A stretch of 32,513 nucleotides of DNA from NCBI RefSeq assembly GCF_902374955.1, contig NZ_CABKRX010000067.1, positions 1 through 32,513 of the forward strand, written 5' to 3'. The notes below the pieces were generated by a model. That model saw only the letters and a program-made list of their open reading frames with translations, was not told the DNA's origin and made no database searches. The number at the start of each line of letters is the position of its first letter. Positions within the stretch are counted from its first letter, which is position 1. Positions 9,117 to 16,534 of this stretch are shown piece by piece. This stretch comes from Bacillus massilioanorexius (GTDB taxonomy: Bacteria > Bacillota > Bacilli > Bacillales > DSM-1321). The position numbers and the translations under genes were made by a program.

Positions 9117-9142
9117 AAAGGAGCCCAAAAATGGGCTCCTTT
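9117..9142 (-). terminator. Intrinsic terminator of sspE
   Basis: AAAGGAGCCC (9117-9126) and GGGCTCCTTT (9133-9142) form a perfect 10-bp hairpin with a six-base loop. On the minus strand it is followed by a T-rich tract, 20 bases past the sspE stop. Confidence 0.88.
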
Positions 9143-9162
9143 ACCTAACAGTTAAAAAATCG

Positions 9163-9381
9163 TTATTGTTGGCTATTTTGGCCATAGCTTCCTGAAGCTT
9201 GCGATTTTTTTGCTGCAGATTGTTGATTTTGTTTTTTAACTTGAGCTACGTCTGTTTGGCTTGCAAACTCTGTACCGTATTGTCCAGAGCTAGCTGAACC
9301 AGCAGCACCAGCTGCTCCTGCATTTTGTTGTTTAACGTGTTGAATATTTGTACCTGATTGTGTTTTATTATTGTTTGCCAT
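9163..9381 (-). CDS. sspE: Gamma-type small acid-soluble spore protein
   Basis: A 72-aa, Gln/Asn/Ala/Ser-rich protein without hydrophobic segments, the hallmark of gamma-type SASP. These are stored in the spore core and degraded by the Gpr protease at germination to supply amino acids. Two related blocks are visible: SGQYGTEFASQTDVAQVKKQNQQ, which contains the EFASQTD-type Gpr cleavage motif, and a shorter C-terminal copy ending SGSYGQN. The family often has two or three such repeats, so this is a short version. Start ATG 9381 (MANNNKTQ) is set by GGAGGTG directly ahead; a longer reading upstream runs through that site. It follows fabL on the same strand, as in B. subtilis. A forespore sigma-G promoter is expected, but I could not match one convincingly. 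Confidence 0.93.
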   Translation of the reverse strand: MANNNKTQSGTNIQHVKQQNAGAAGAAGSASSGQYGTEFASQTDVAQVKKQNQQSAAKKSQASGSYGQNSQQ

Positions 9382-9456
9382 TAATATCACCTCCACGCTC
9401 ATTAATGTAACCAGGAGCGCAGTGGAATATAACAGTTAAACTAGTGCCAATTAATG

Positions 9457-10206
9457 TTAAACTAATAAAGAAATACCACCATCAACTACAATGGTTTGCC
9501 CGCAAATCATGCTAGAGTCTTCTGAAAGTAAAAACATAATAGTATTAACCATATCTTCAATTTCAACAATCCTACCAGCTGGAGTTGTATTAGCTGCTTC
9601 TGAAAGGATCTCCTCACGATTTGGGAAATGCTTTAAAGCTTCTGTATCTACAGCTCCTCCTGAAACTGCGTTTACACGAATGTTCATAGGAGCTAGCTCC
9701 ACCGCTAAATATCGAGTTAATGCTTCAAGCGCAGCTTTCGATACACCGACAGCTGTATAATTTTTCAAATATCTTATCGCTCCAAGCGAACTAATATTTA
9801 CAATTTTACCGCCACCATTAGCAGCCATTAACTTCGCTGCTTCTTGTGCACAAAACATGCTACCTTTGCTGTTAATATTCATTGTCCAATCCCAATGATT
9901 TTCTTCTAATTCTAAAATAGGCTTTTGAACACCTGATGCAGCATTGTTTACCAATACATCTAATCTTCCATATGTAGCTTCTATTTCTTCAAACATTGCT
10001 TTTATTTTCTTAACATCACCAATATTTGCTTTTACTAATAAAGCTTTTCTGCCTAAAGCTTCAACTTCTTTCACCACTTCTAATGCCGCAGTTTTGCTAC
10101 GGGCATAATTAATAACTAAGTCATATCCTTCTTTAGCTAAACGAAGAGCTGTTTCTCTTCCTATTCCTCTACTACTTCCTGTAACTAGAGCTACCTTTTG
10201 AGACAT
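9457..10206 (-). CDS. fabL: Enoyl-[acyl-carrier-protein] reductase III (NADPH), FabL
   Basis: Short-chain dehydrogenase/reductase of 249 aa that reduces the enoyl-ACP double bond in fatty-acid elongation. The nucleotide-binding motif TGSSRGIGRE is at the N terminus, NNAAS follows in the middle, and the catalytic region has the Tyr-x6-Lys-like variant (SSLGAIRYLKNYTAVGVSKAALE). Blocks such as HWDWTMNIN, LTRYLAVELAP and NAVSGGAVDTEALKHFPNRE closely follow B. subtilis FabL. Start ATG 10206 (MSQKVALVTG) is preferred to an upstream TTG, which lies in the ribosome-binding stretch AAAGGTTGAGG. It is next to sspE, as in B. subtilis. FabL is the triclosan-tolerant isozyme, often coexisting with FabI. 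Confidence 0.93.
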   Translation of the reverse strand: MSQKVALVTGSSRGIGRETALRLAKEGYDLVINYARSKTAALEVVKEVEALGRKALLVKANIGDVKKIKAMFEEIEATYGRLDVLVNNAASGVQKPILELEENHWDWTMNINSKGSMFCAQEAAKLMAANGGGKIVNISSLGAIRYLKNYTAVGVSKAALEALTRYLAVELAPMNIRVNAVSGGAVDTEALKHFPNREEILSEAANTTPAGRIVEIEDMVNTIMFLLSEDSSMICGQTIVVDGGISLLV

Positions 10207-10358
10207 ATTCCTCAACCTTTCTTATTTTAGACTTGTTAAAGAATGCTGTTAAAATTGGTAACACATTTGCACATGACAAAATTCTTGCAATGTTCTCTCA
10301 TTCATCAGATGAAATGAATGCCAACAACAACTTTCAACAGGGCCTTTTTTTAATTCAC

Positions 10359-10388
10359 TCATTTTTTTCTTTCGATAAGACATACTAT
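10359..10388 (+). promoter_or_regulatory. Candidate sigma-E promoter of yfhS
   Basis: TCATTTT (10359-10365) and CATACTAT (10381-10388), 15 bases apart, resemble the mother-cell sigma-E consensus (KMATATT, about 14 bases, CATACANT), with six of seven matches in the -35. The implied transcript starts about 25 bases before the yfhS ATG, just ahead of AAGGAGA. Confidence 0.42.
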
Positions 10389-10417
10389 CATTACTACACT
10401 TTTAAGGAGAATAATTT

Positions 10418-10642
10418 ATGTATGTTGGTAGAGATTTAACTGAACTATCCATGCTATCCAAAAAAGATTGGAAAGATAGTGAGCTGCAATATTTTCATCA
10501 CTCCCTACAACAAATGGTACCTTATTTGAATAGTCAAGGACAATCGATTCATCTACAAATTGTAAAAGAAATCGAAAATCGTGGGGGACTGAAGCGAAAT
10601 GAAGCAGATTATACACACAGTACAGAAGTTTCTTATGATTAA
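10418..10642 (+). CDS. yfhS: YfhS family protein of unknown function
   Basis: A 74-aa acidic, helical protein without membrane segments. Its start MYVGRDLTELSMLSKKDW and the block IENRGGLKRNEADY match B. subtilis YfhS as I recall it, and the position between fabL and mutY is the same. The biochemical role is unknown. AAGGAGAATAATTT precedes ATG 10418, and a sigma-E-like promoter lies just upstream, hinting at expression in the mother cell during sporulation. It is transcribed divergently from fabL and convergently with mutY. Confidence 0.85.
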   Translation: MYVGRDLTELSMLSKKDWKDSELQYFHHSLQQMVPYLNSQGQSIHLQIVKEIENRGGLKRNEADYTHSTEVSYD

Positions 10643-10720
10643 ATATGAACAATCTATACCATTGAATTAAACTTCAGTTTTAAAAAGTAGCCTATAAGAC
10701 CTTCCTTTCTAAAAGAAAAA

Positions 10721-10767
10721 AAGACAAGCCAATTTAAAGGTTTACACCTTCTAACGTGGCTTGTCTT
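10721..10767 (-). terminator. Intrinsic terminator of mutY
   Basis: AAGACAAGCCA (10721-10731) pairs with TGGCTTGTCTT (10757-10767), and the loop holds a nested AAGGT/ACCTT hairpin. On the minus strand a T-rich tract follows directly. It lies about 80 bases past the mutY stop. Confidence 0.8.
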
Positions 10768-10850
10768 ATACCTTCAGATAAGCAACTTAGATCAGACATT
10801 AAACTCTTCTTTTTTCGTTCTAGCAACATATAATTACTCAAGAAAACTAC

Positions 10851-11963
10851 TCAAGAAAACGAAGAATGTTCTTTATACGCCTTATACATTTTCTGAAATG
10901 GCACGGGAAAAGCCAATTCTTTCATTTCATCTTGTGAAACCCATTTTAAACGATGATCTTCCATTAATTCAAAAGGAATTTCTTCATCAACGATGCCAAT
11001 ATATGCATCAATATTCCATTTTAAATGCGAAAAAACGTGCTGAATTTGTACGAATTTATCAGAAGATAATCTAATTCTACTTTGATACTTTAATGCAAAT
11101 TCATCTTCATAAACGTTACGATTTAAGACTTTCTTCTCTAGTGAAATACTCGGAAATTCCCAAAGATTTGCTAGCAATCCACTTGACGGGCGTTTTTGAA
11201 CAAGTATTTTATTTTCTTTATTTTTTAATATAGCGGATATAAGATGAACCTGCTTTGACTTTTTAGCTTTCGTTTTAATCGGCAGCTCAGTTTGTTCACC
11301 TTTTGAAAAAGCAACACAATGCGTATTAACAGGGCAAAGTAAACAATGTGGTGTTCCTGGTGTACAAATTAAAGCACCTAATTCCATTAATGCTTGATTA
11401 AAAAAAGACGGATTTTCATGTGATATCAGAGCTCTTACCGCATCTTCAAAAATCTTTCTCGTTTTTGGTTTAGCAATATCTTCTTTTATAAGAAGAATCC
11501 TTGATAACACCCTCATAACATTACCGTCCACAGCAGGCTCAGGTTTTCCGTAAGCAATACTTAATATAGCCCCTGCAGTATAAGGACCCACACCTTTAAG
11601 ACCCATGATATCCTTTACATTATCAGGTACTGTTCCTCCATATTTTTCAGTTACTTCTTTAACTGCGGTATGAAGATTACGCACCCTCGAATAATATCCT
11701 AAACCTTCCCATGCCTTTAATATTTTTTCTTCATCAGCTTCAGCAAAATCATACAGAGTAGGAAACCAATCAATAAAACGATTAAAATATGGAATAACAG
11801 TATCCACTCGTGTTTGTTGAAGCATGATCTCAGAAACCCAAATTTTATAGGGGTCTTGATCTACTCTCCATGGCAAACTACGTTGCTCATTTCTAAACCA
11901 TGTAATTAAATCTTCTTGAAAATCATCAACCTCAAAATTTTCTAACGCTTGTATTTGATGCAA
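10851..11963 (-). CDS. mutY: A/G-specific adenine DNA glycosylase MutY
   Basis: Base-excision repair enzyme of 370 aa that removes adenine mispaired with 8-oxoguanine. Glu45 in WVSEIMLQQTRVDTV is the catalytic acid. The helix-hairpin-helix covers about 118-137 (LKGVGPYTAGAI), followed by Asp146 in AVDGNVMRV. The four [4Fe-4S] cysteines are Cys200, 207, 210 and 216 with the standard 6-2-5 spacing. Residues about 235-365 form the NUDIX-like domain that reads 8-oxoG. Start ATG 11963 is preceded by GGAGGAACG. It is convergent with yfhS and divergent from yfhP. B. subtilis names it mutY (yfhQ). Confidence 0.96.
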   Translation of the reverse strand: MHQIQALENFEVDDFQEDLITWFRNEQRSLPWRVDQDPYKIWVSEIMLQQTRVDTVIPYFNRFIDWFPTLYDFAEADEEKILKAWEGLGYYSRVRNLHTAVKEVTEKYGGTVPDNVKDIMGLKGVGPYTAGAILSIAYGKPEPAVDGNVMRVLSRILLIKEDIAKPKTRKIFEDAVRALISHENPSFFNQALMELGALICTPGTPHCLLCPVNTHCVAFSKGEQTELPIKTKAKKSKQVHLISAILKNKENKILVQKRPSSGLLANLWEFPSISLEKKVLNRNVYEDEFALKYQSRIRLSSDKFVQIQHVFSHLKWNIDAYIGIVDEEIPFELMEDHRLKWVSQDEMKELAFPVPFQKMYKAYKEHSSFS

Positions 11964-12265
11964 AATCGTTCCTCCAAAATGTTACAAATTCAAAAAAAAA
12001 GGGAATAAAATAGTGTCTAAGAAATCAATTTCTGTCATCCATCCACTTTACAAGAAAATGGAAAAAATTTTCCATACAAATTTTTTTCACATTATTTCAT
12101 TATAGTCATACTAGTAATAAAGCACATAATATTTTAATTTAGTGTCAGCTTTGTATATAAATTCAATTCAAGACGAAAAATTTTATTAAATGCGATAAAA
12201 TATAGATATAAACTTGATTGAAAAGCAAAGATGTTATGTAGCTCTGTTAAAGGAGGTTGCGACAA
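11964..12265. other. Divergent control region between mutY and yfhP with a dyad
   Basis: Contains no gene. ATGGAAAA-AA-TTTTCCAT at 12058-12075 is a perfect 8-bp-arm dyad, and a weaker AGAAAT/ATTTCT dyad lies at 12020-12033. Both divergent promoters must be here. YfhP has been described, to my recollection, as a negative regulator of its own and neighbouring genes, so the dyad is a candidate operator. Confidence 0.4.
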
Positions 12266-13246
12266 TTGGATACTGGTACACATATAGTAATGGGAATAGG
12301 ACTCGGAGCGTTAGCAACTTTAGATCCAATAGTTGCTGAAAGCTCATTAACAGCACAAGCCATCATGTTTGGTACTATTATTGGCTCACAAGCTCCAGAC
12401 ATAGATACCATATTAAAAATGAGAAATAATGCCGTTTATATAAGAAATCACCGTGGAATCACTCATTCCATACCAGCCGTATTATTATGGCCACTATTAA
12501 TAACATTTGTAATATATGCTTTTATTCCAGAAGCCAATTTATTACATTTGTGGCTCTGGACATTTTTGGCTGTATTTATTCATGTGTTTGTTGATATATT
12601 CAACGCATATGGAACCCAAGCCCTTCGTCCATTAACTCAAAAATGGATTGCTCTTGGTATCATCAATACATTTGACCCTTTCATATTTGGAATTCATATA
12701 GCAGGGTTAATTCTGTGGGCGTTCGGAGCTGATCCAGGAAGCACATTTTTATTAGTTTACGTTATCATTATCGGTTACTATGTGGCTCGAATTCGTGAAC
12801 ACAAAGCAATCAAAGCATCGATAAAGCAAAATATACCAGACGCTCGAAAAATTATTTTATCACCAACAATGCGCTATCACAAATGGAAGGTAGCTATCTC
12901 AACTGAAAAAAATTACATTGTTGGTCACATGAACAATGGTCAATTAACGATTCTAGATACCTTTGCTAGAATTCCTTTACCGGACCATCCGGCTATAGAT
13001 ATAGCTAAACATGATAAAAATCTTGCAGCATTTTTATCCTTTTCTCCAATATTTCGGTTCGAAATGGAAGAAGGCGATGATTATGTTGAAGTTAGATTCA
13101 TCGATCTACGTTACAGAAGCAATGGACATTATCCTTTTGTAGCGATTGTTAGACTAGATCAAGATTTGTCCATAACTAATTCTTATACCGGATGGGTATT
13201 TAGTGAAGAAAAATTAAGAAAAAAATTAAAAGTAGCAACGAACTAA
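12266..13246 (+). CDS. yfhP: YfhP: membrane-bound YdjM-family predicted metal-dependent hydrolase
   Basis: A 326-aa integral membrane protein. About four or five N-terminal helices occupy residues 1-175, followed by a soluble C-terminal domain. Conserved family text includes MDTGTHIVMGIGLGALATLD, GSQAPDIDT and the His/Arg-rich NHRGITHSIPA, which suggests a metal site as in YdjM proteins. Start is TTG 12266 because AAAGGAGG ends nine bases before it; an in-frame TTG at 12257 touches that site and is too close. Length matches the B. subtilis protein (about 327 aa). From memory, YfhP has been annotated as a negative regulator of mutY, fabL, sspE and itself; nothing in the sequence shows a DNA-binding fold. 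A strong terminator follows. Confidence 0.85.
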   Translation: MDTGTHIVMGIGLGALATLDPIVAESSLTAQAIMFGTIIGSQAPDIDTILKMRNNAVYIRNHRGITHSIPAVLLWPLLITFVIYAFIPEANLLHLWLWTFLAVFIHVFVDIFNAYGTQALRPLTQKWIALGIINTFDPFIFGIHIAGLILWAFGADPGSTFLLVYVIIIGYYVARIREHKAIKASIKQNIPDARKIILSPTMRYHKWKVAISTEKNYIVGHMNNGQLTILDTFARIPLPDHPAIDIAKHDKNLAAFLSFSPIFRFEMEEGDDYVEVRFIDLRYRSNGHYPFVAIVRLDQDLSITNSYTGWVFSEEKLRKKLKVATN

Positions 13247-13390
13247 AGCGTAACTGTCACTGTTCAGTTCCCTTCAGTACAAGATGCTAAATCTTTTACG
13301 CTGAAGATTTAACAAGACGCATGTGTGAGGTAACTTCAGACTGCTTCCCATTAATTTCTGCCTATATAATCGACGTTAAAAACCAATAAT

Positions 13391-13429
13391 AACAGTACGC
13401 GATAAAGCATAACTCGCGTACTGTTTTTT
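13391..13429 (+). terminator. Intrinsic terminator between yfhP and sspK
   Basis: AACAGTACGCG (13391-13401) and CGCGTACTGTT (13415-13425) form a perfect 11-bp stem with a 13-base loop, followed by TTTT. It ends only eleven bases before the sspK ribosome-binding site, leaving no room for an sspK promoter between. Confidence 0.85.
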
Positions 13430-13454
13430 ACTTTTCCTTGAGGGGGAATTTGCT

Positions 13455-13607
13455 ATTCGAAACAAAGCGAGAAATTTTCCTGCAGTTAATCGGTTCAGTG
13501 GAGAACCCAGAGCAAAGGCTGAATATGCATCTAAAAGAGCTGATGGAAGTATAAATACGCACCCAAAAGAACGTATGCTTCATTCATCACACCGTACGGA
13601 TAACTAA
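13455..13607 (+). CDS. sspK: Small acid-soluble spore protein K, apparent ATT start
   Basis: A 50-codon reading that matches the SspK family from its second residue on: RNKARNFP, FSGEPRAKAEYASKRADGS, and INTHPKERM. B. subtilis SspK, as I recall it, reads MVRNKAKGFP...GEPRAKDDYASKRADGSINTHPQERM and is also 50 aa. The sequence has an ideal ribosome site (GAGGGGG, 13440-13446), but there is no ATG, GTG or TTG in this frame between the in-frame stop at 13410 and the conserved region. The codon at the expected start, eight bases past the ribosome site, is ATT (13455). It is therefore either a rare ATT start, a start-codon mutation that silences the gene, or a sequencing error. The C terminus (HSSHRTDN) differs from B. 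subtilis. Confidence 0.78.
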   Translation: MRNKARNFPAVNRFSGEPRAKAEYASKRADGSINTHPKERMLHSSHRTDN

Positions 13608-13699
13608 GAGTTCCTTGGATTTTACCTTTTGAAACTGGACATTTACGTGAACAGATTATTATTCAAAATTTGAACGATCGATTCGGAGGTTGAATATTA

Positions 13700-13852
13700 A
13701 TGGTAAATAAGCGTTATCAACGTCATGATTATAATAGTCCTTTTCACAGCTTGTGGACGAATAAAAAGCATGCAAAAGCTCAGGTAAACGGCCAAACAAT
13801 GCAGACACAGCCTCTTATCATTCTAGAAGTTGAAGCAAGAAAACGGTCATAG
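13700..13852 (+). CDS. YpzG-like small protein
   Basis: A 50-aa basic, polar protein beginning MVNKRYQRHDYNSPFHSLWT and ending ILEVEARKRS, with a central QVNGQTMQTQ. The pattern YNSPFH..W.N.KHA.AQVNGQT.QTQ..I.LE...RKRS is what I recall for the YpzG-like family, which occurs in spore formers, often close to sspK and yfhH. ATG 13700 has CGGAGG nine bases ahead. Its function is unknown; context suggests a sporulation-associated product. It converges on yfhH, sharing a bidirectional terminator. Confidence 0.75.
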   Translation: MVNKRYQRHDYNSPFHSLWTNKKHAKAQVNGQTMQTQPLIILEVEARKRS

Positions 13853-13900
13853 CAAAGGCGTAGTATCAATATTGAGTATACTAGCCTACGCCATGCAAAT

Positions 13901-13940
13901 AAAAAGAAGAATAAGCCGATGATGGCTTATTCTTCTTTTT
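13901..13940. terminator. Bidirectional terminator overlapping the yfhH stop
   Basis: AAAAAGAAGAATAAGCC (13901-13917) and GGCTTATTCTTCTTTTT (13924-13940) form a perfect 17-bp stem with a six-base loop, so both strands end in a T-run. The last codons and stop of yfhH are written in its right arm. A separate GGCGTAG/CTACGCC hairpin at 13857-13892 precedes it on the plus strand. Confidence 0.92.
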
Positions 13941-14262
13941 TATTTTGTACTTCTTCAAGCATAGATATTGGAATGCCTTCTTCTTTTCCATTCCCGGACA
14001 ATCGATATCCCCATGCAAAAACACCGTTCATATATTCTATTTTAAAGTAACTCCCAGGATCACCTTGAATGGAATAGATCACACCTGGGGTAAAATCATC
14101 AGGATTTAATAAATATGATTTTGCCAAGATTGCCTTTCTCTCCAAAACAGCAAACTCATTAACAATACCTAACTGTTCAGCCTTTCTAGCTTTTTCATGA
14201 AGATGAGAAATTTCTTGCTGTAGTTCATATCTAGTCATTGCACTATAACGTTTTTCATCCAT
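13927..14262 (-). CDS. yfhH: YfhH family protein of unknown function
   Basis: A 111-aa protein with an N-terminal helical half (MTRYELQQEISHLHEKARKAEQ) and a C-terminal half that looks like a small beta-barrel (GVIYSIQGDPGSYFKIEYMNGVFAWGYR). It follows B. subtilis YfhH closely in layout and in LAVLERK/YLLNP-type blocks. The function is not known. It begins three bases after the recX stop, with its GGAG inside recX, so translation is probably coupled. Its final residues (NKKEE) are encoded within the shared terminator hairpin, which constrains the tail. Confidence 0.86.
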   Translation of the reverse strand: MDEKRYSAMTRYELQQEISHLHEKARKAEQLGIVNEFAVLERKAILAKSYLLNPDDFTPGVIYSIQGDPGSYFKIEYMNGVFAWGYRLSGNGKEEGIPISMLEEVQNKKEE

Positions 14263-14265
14263 TTC

Positions 14266-15084
14266 TTATTCTCCTATCCCCTGTTGGAATTCTTGTAAAT
14301 ATCTTTCAATTAAATCGATAGAAAAACCTTTACGATATAAGGCACTTTTCATTTTTTGAGTGTATTCAAATCCTATATATTTACTATATCGCCTATGAGC
14401 TTTTTCTCCATGCATGATTAAAGATTCCCATTCTTGATCCTCATTTTGAGAAATATCGATTTGATCGAAGGACTCTTCTATTATATAGGAATTGAATCCT
14501 TTCCTTGCGAGAGTTTGCTCTATTTTTCTTTTTAATTCTACAGCCGAATAATTTTTTGTATTTTTAACAAGCTTTTCAATTAACTTCGTCGCATGTTTTA
14601 TTTGTAATTGATCTGTGTAAGCCAAAATAGCTGCCTCTGCATATTCATCTGAAATACCTTTTTGTCGAAGCTCTTGTAAAATGATAACAGGTCCTTTATC
14701 ACCAGCGTTTATACGAGTACTTACTAGTGCTTTAGCAAATTCCTTATCATTTAAATACTTCAAATGATATAATTTATGTACAACTTCTTTAATGACATGA
14801 TCTTCGTATTCTTTTTCCCTTAAATATTGCTTAATTTCATACTCTGAACGCATTCGATGGGCTAAGAAATTTAGTGATTGAGAAAAGCCTTTTTGAATGT
14901 CTTCCTGAAGAGCTATCTCGATAACATCAAGTTGATCAATTTCCATCCCTTTTTTTAAATTCATTTTTATTAAAACATCTTCACTTACACTAAATCCGTA
15001 CTCTTCACCTTTGCCTTGATCAATATATATATTGTAACGATTTTTATTTTTTTTACCTACAGATATCTTTGTAATAACGGTCAT
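14266..15084 (-). CDS. recX: Recombination regulator RecX
   Basis: A 272-aa modulator of RecA filament activity. After an N-terminal beta-rich extension (about 1-55), typical of Firmicute RecX, it shows repeated three-helix units: LNFLAHRMRSEYEIKQYL, KYLNDKEFAKALVSTRI, then further units ending FEYTQKMKSALYRKGFSIDLIERYL. I take ATG 15084 (MTVITKISVGK) as start because AGAGG is eight bases upstream; a GTG at 15093 overlaps that site. It is the first gene of a recX-yfhH pair and is divergent from yfhF. B. subtilis RecX is about 264 aa, so the length fits. Confidence 0.92.
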   Translation of the reverse strand: MTVITKISVGKKNKNRYNIYIDQGKGEEYGFSVSEDVLIKMNLKKGMEIDQLDVIEIALQEDIQKGFSQSLNFLAHRMRSEYEIKQYLREKEYEDHVIKEVVHKLYHLKYLNDKEFAKALVSTRINAGDKGPVIILQELRQKGISDEYAEAAILAYTDQLQIKHATKLIEKLVKNTKNYSAVELKRKIEQTLARKGFNSYIIEESFDQIDISQNEDQEWESLIMHGEKAHRRYSKYIGFEYTQKMKSALYRKGFSIDLIERYLQEFQQGIGE

Positions 15085-15152
15085 CAAAGTCACCTCTATA
15101 TAAATGTATCATATTTGTTGTCGAGCGTCTTTCACTTAAGAGAAGCGCTTTA

Positions 15153-15181
15153 TTGGAGATAGTTAACGTAATACGTATAAA
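15153..15181 (+). promoter_or_regulatory. Candidate sigma-A promoter of yfhF
   Basis: TTGGAG (15153-15158), a 17-base spacer, then TATAAA (15176-15181). The predicted start is about 45 bases before the yfhF ATG. The -35 matches only three of six bases. Confidence 0.4.
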
Positions 15182-15235
15182 ATGATAGTTATTCTTACCT
15201 TATTAATAAATATAAATGTGTGAGGAGGAAATTCC

Positions 15236-16141
15236 ATGAAGATTGCGATAGCAGGTGGTAGTGGCTTTATAGGTAAAGCCATTACAAAACAATTAGTAGA
15301 AGAGAATAATGAGGTTGTTATTTTAACTAGAGATACTTCAAATAAATCGAATAGTGAAAACATTACATATGTTCAATGGCTTAATGATTATGATGAGCCC
15401 GAAAAATTCTTAAAGAAAATAGATGTATTTATCAACCTAGCTGGAGAGTCATTGAATAGTGGAAGATGGACATCTGATCGAAAAAAAAGTTTAATTCAAA
15501 GTCGTATAACAGCCACACGAGAAATCAATCGAATTCTTACTAAACTCGAACAACCACCTCTGTTATTATTAAACGCTAGTGCTATAGGCTATTATGGAAC
15601 ATCTTTGAACAAGTTATTTACTGAACATTCTATTTGCCAGCCCTCAGATTTTTTATCAAATATTGTTCATCAATGGGAAAAAGAGGCTCTAAAAGCTACC
15701 TCACTTCCTATTCGAACTGTTTTAATGCGCTTTGGTGTTGTATTGGATGCAAAAGAAGGAGCATTGCCTCGAATGATTTTTCCATATAAATGTTTCATTG
15801 GAGGAACAATAGGAAAAGGAGATCAATGGCTCTCATGGATTCATATAAAAGATGTAGTAAAAGCCGTTCTTTTTTGCATCAATACTCCGACCATTCATGG
15901 ACCAGTTAACTTTACATCTCCTAATCCAGAAAATATGAAAGTTTTTGGAAAGAAAATAGCAAACACCTTACATAGGCCTCATTGGTTACCTGTCCCTTCA
16001 TTGGCATTAAAGCTAGGACTAGGAGAAATGAGTCTCCTCGTTTTAGAAGGTCAAAAGGTTATACCCGAGCTATTGCTTCAAAATCATTTTCACTATGAAT
16101 TTCCAAATTTAGAAGATGCATTGCATGATATCTTGCAATAA
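15236..16141 (+). CDS. yfhF: TIGR01777-type NAD-dependent epimerase/dehydratase YfhF
   Basis: Extended SDR-fold protein of 301 aa. The Rossmann dinucleotide motif is GGSGFIGKAIT at residues 7-17. It has the family segments INLAGES.NSGRWT, SRITATREI, NASAIGYYG and VLMRFGVVLD, plus the C-terminal DUF1731 tail with PNPENMKVFGK, RPHWLPVPS and LLEG-like text. The family also includes cell-division-associated SulA-like proteins of plants and cyanobacteria; its substrate in Bacillus is unknown. Start ATG 15236 follows GAGGAGGAAA. It is divergent from recX and followed by yfhE. The same pairing (yfhE/yfhF) occurs in B. subtilis. Confidence 0.9.
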   Translation: MKIAIAGGSGFIGKAITKQLVEENNEVVILTRDTSNKSNSENITYVQWLNDYDEPEKFLKKIDVFINLAGESLNSGRWTSDRKKSLIQSRITATREINRILTKLEQPPLLLLNASAIGYYGTSLNKLFTEHSICQPSDFLSNIVHQWEKEALKATSLPIRTVLMRFGVVLDAKEGALPRMIFPYKCFIGGTIGKGDQWLSWIHIKDVVKAVLFCINTPTIHGPVNFTSPNPENMKVFGKKIANTLHRPHWLPVPSLALKLGLGEMSLLVLEGQKVIPELLLQNHFHYEFPNLEDALHDILQ

Positions 16142-16298
16142 ATTTGTATGATTTTATAAATTACGGAAAAAATAAAATAGAGAACTGCGTAACGCGACAA
16201 AAAGCAAACCCCTATTAAGAATTTGGATTCGTAGGTGCTTAAGCTATTACAAGTTCGAATGAATCTTTATTCAAATTTTTCAAAAAGGAGCCATTACC

Positions 16299-16421
16299 AT
16301 GGAAAAGAAGAAAAAAGAAAAAATCAAGAAAAAGCTTAGAAGTACGCAAGAAGTATTATATGCTCGTGAATTCAAGAAAGCAGACCAAGCAGGTGGATTT
16401 AGCCAAAAAACGATTCTATAA
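16299..16421 (+). CDS. yfhE: YfhE family small protein
   Basis: A 40-aa, strongly basic protein (MEKKKKEKIKKKLRSTQEVL, then YAREFKKADQAGGFSQKTIL). The STQEVLYAREFK..D.A block is the family signature I recall for YfhE, which is about 36 aa in B. subtilis and adjacent to yfhF. AAAAAGGAG ends eight bases before ATG 16299. The function is unknown. A hairpin terminator follows at 16444-16500. Confidence 0.82.
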   Translation: MEKKKKEKIKKKLRSTQEVLYAREFKKADQAGGFSQKTIL

Positions 16422-16443
16422 ATTCGTAAATACATAATCTCAC

Positions 16444-16500
16444 AAAAGAAAGCTGTAATATTAAAGGATTGATTCCTGAATGTTACAGTTTTCTTTTTTT
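16444..16500 (+). terminator. Intrinsic terminator of yfhE
   Basis: The arm AAAGAAAGCTGTAATATT pairs with AATGTTACAGTTTTCTTT with two G-U pairs, and the loop holds an inner AGGA/TCCT stem. A run of seven T closes it. Confidence 0.8.
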
Positions 16501-16534
16501 AATAATACAACATGACATAATGATTAAACCAAAT

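Noticed and set aside
9381..9456. Sigma-G promoter for sspE
   Set aside because: CATTAAT copies are present but the -35 (GNATR) at 17-18 bases is not, and the leader would be too short.
10416..10652. 78-codon minus-strand reading opposite yfhS
   Set aside because: It is the antisense shadow of yfhS, which has a good ribosome site and family match.
13321..13389. 22-codon reading with an ATG between yfhP and sspK
   Set aside because: No ribosome site, very short, and no family likeness.
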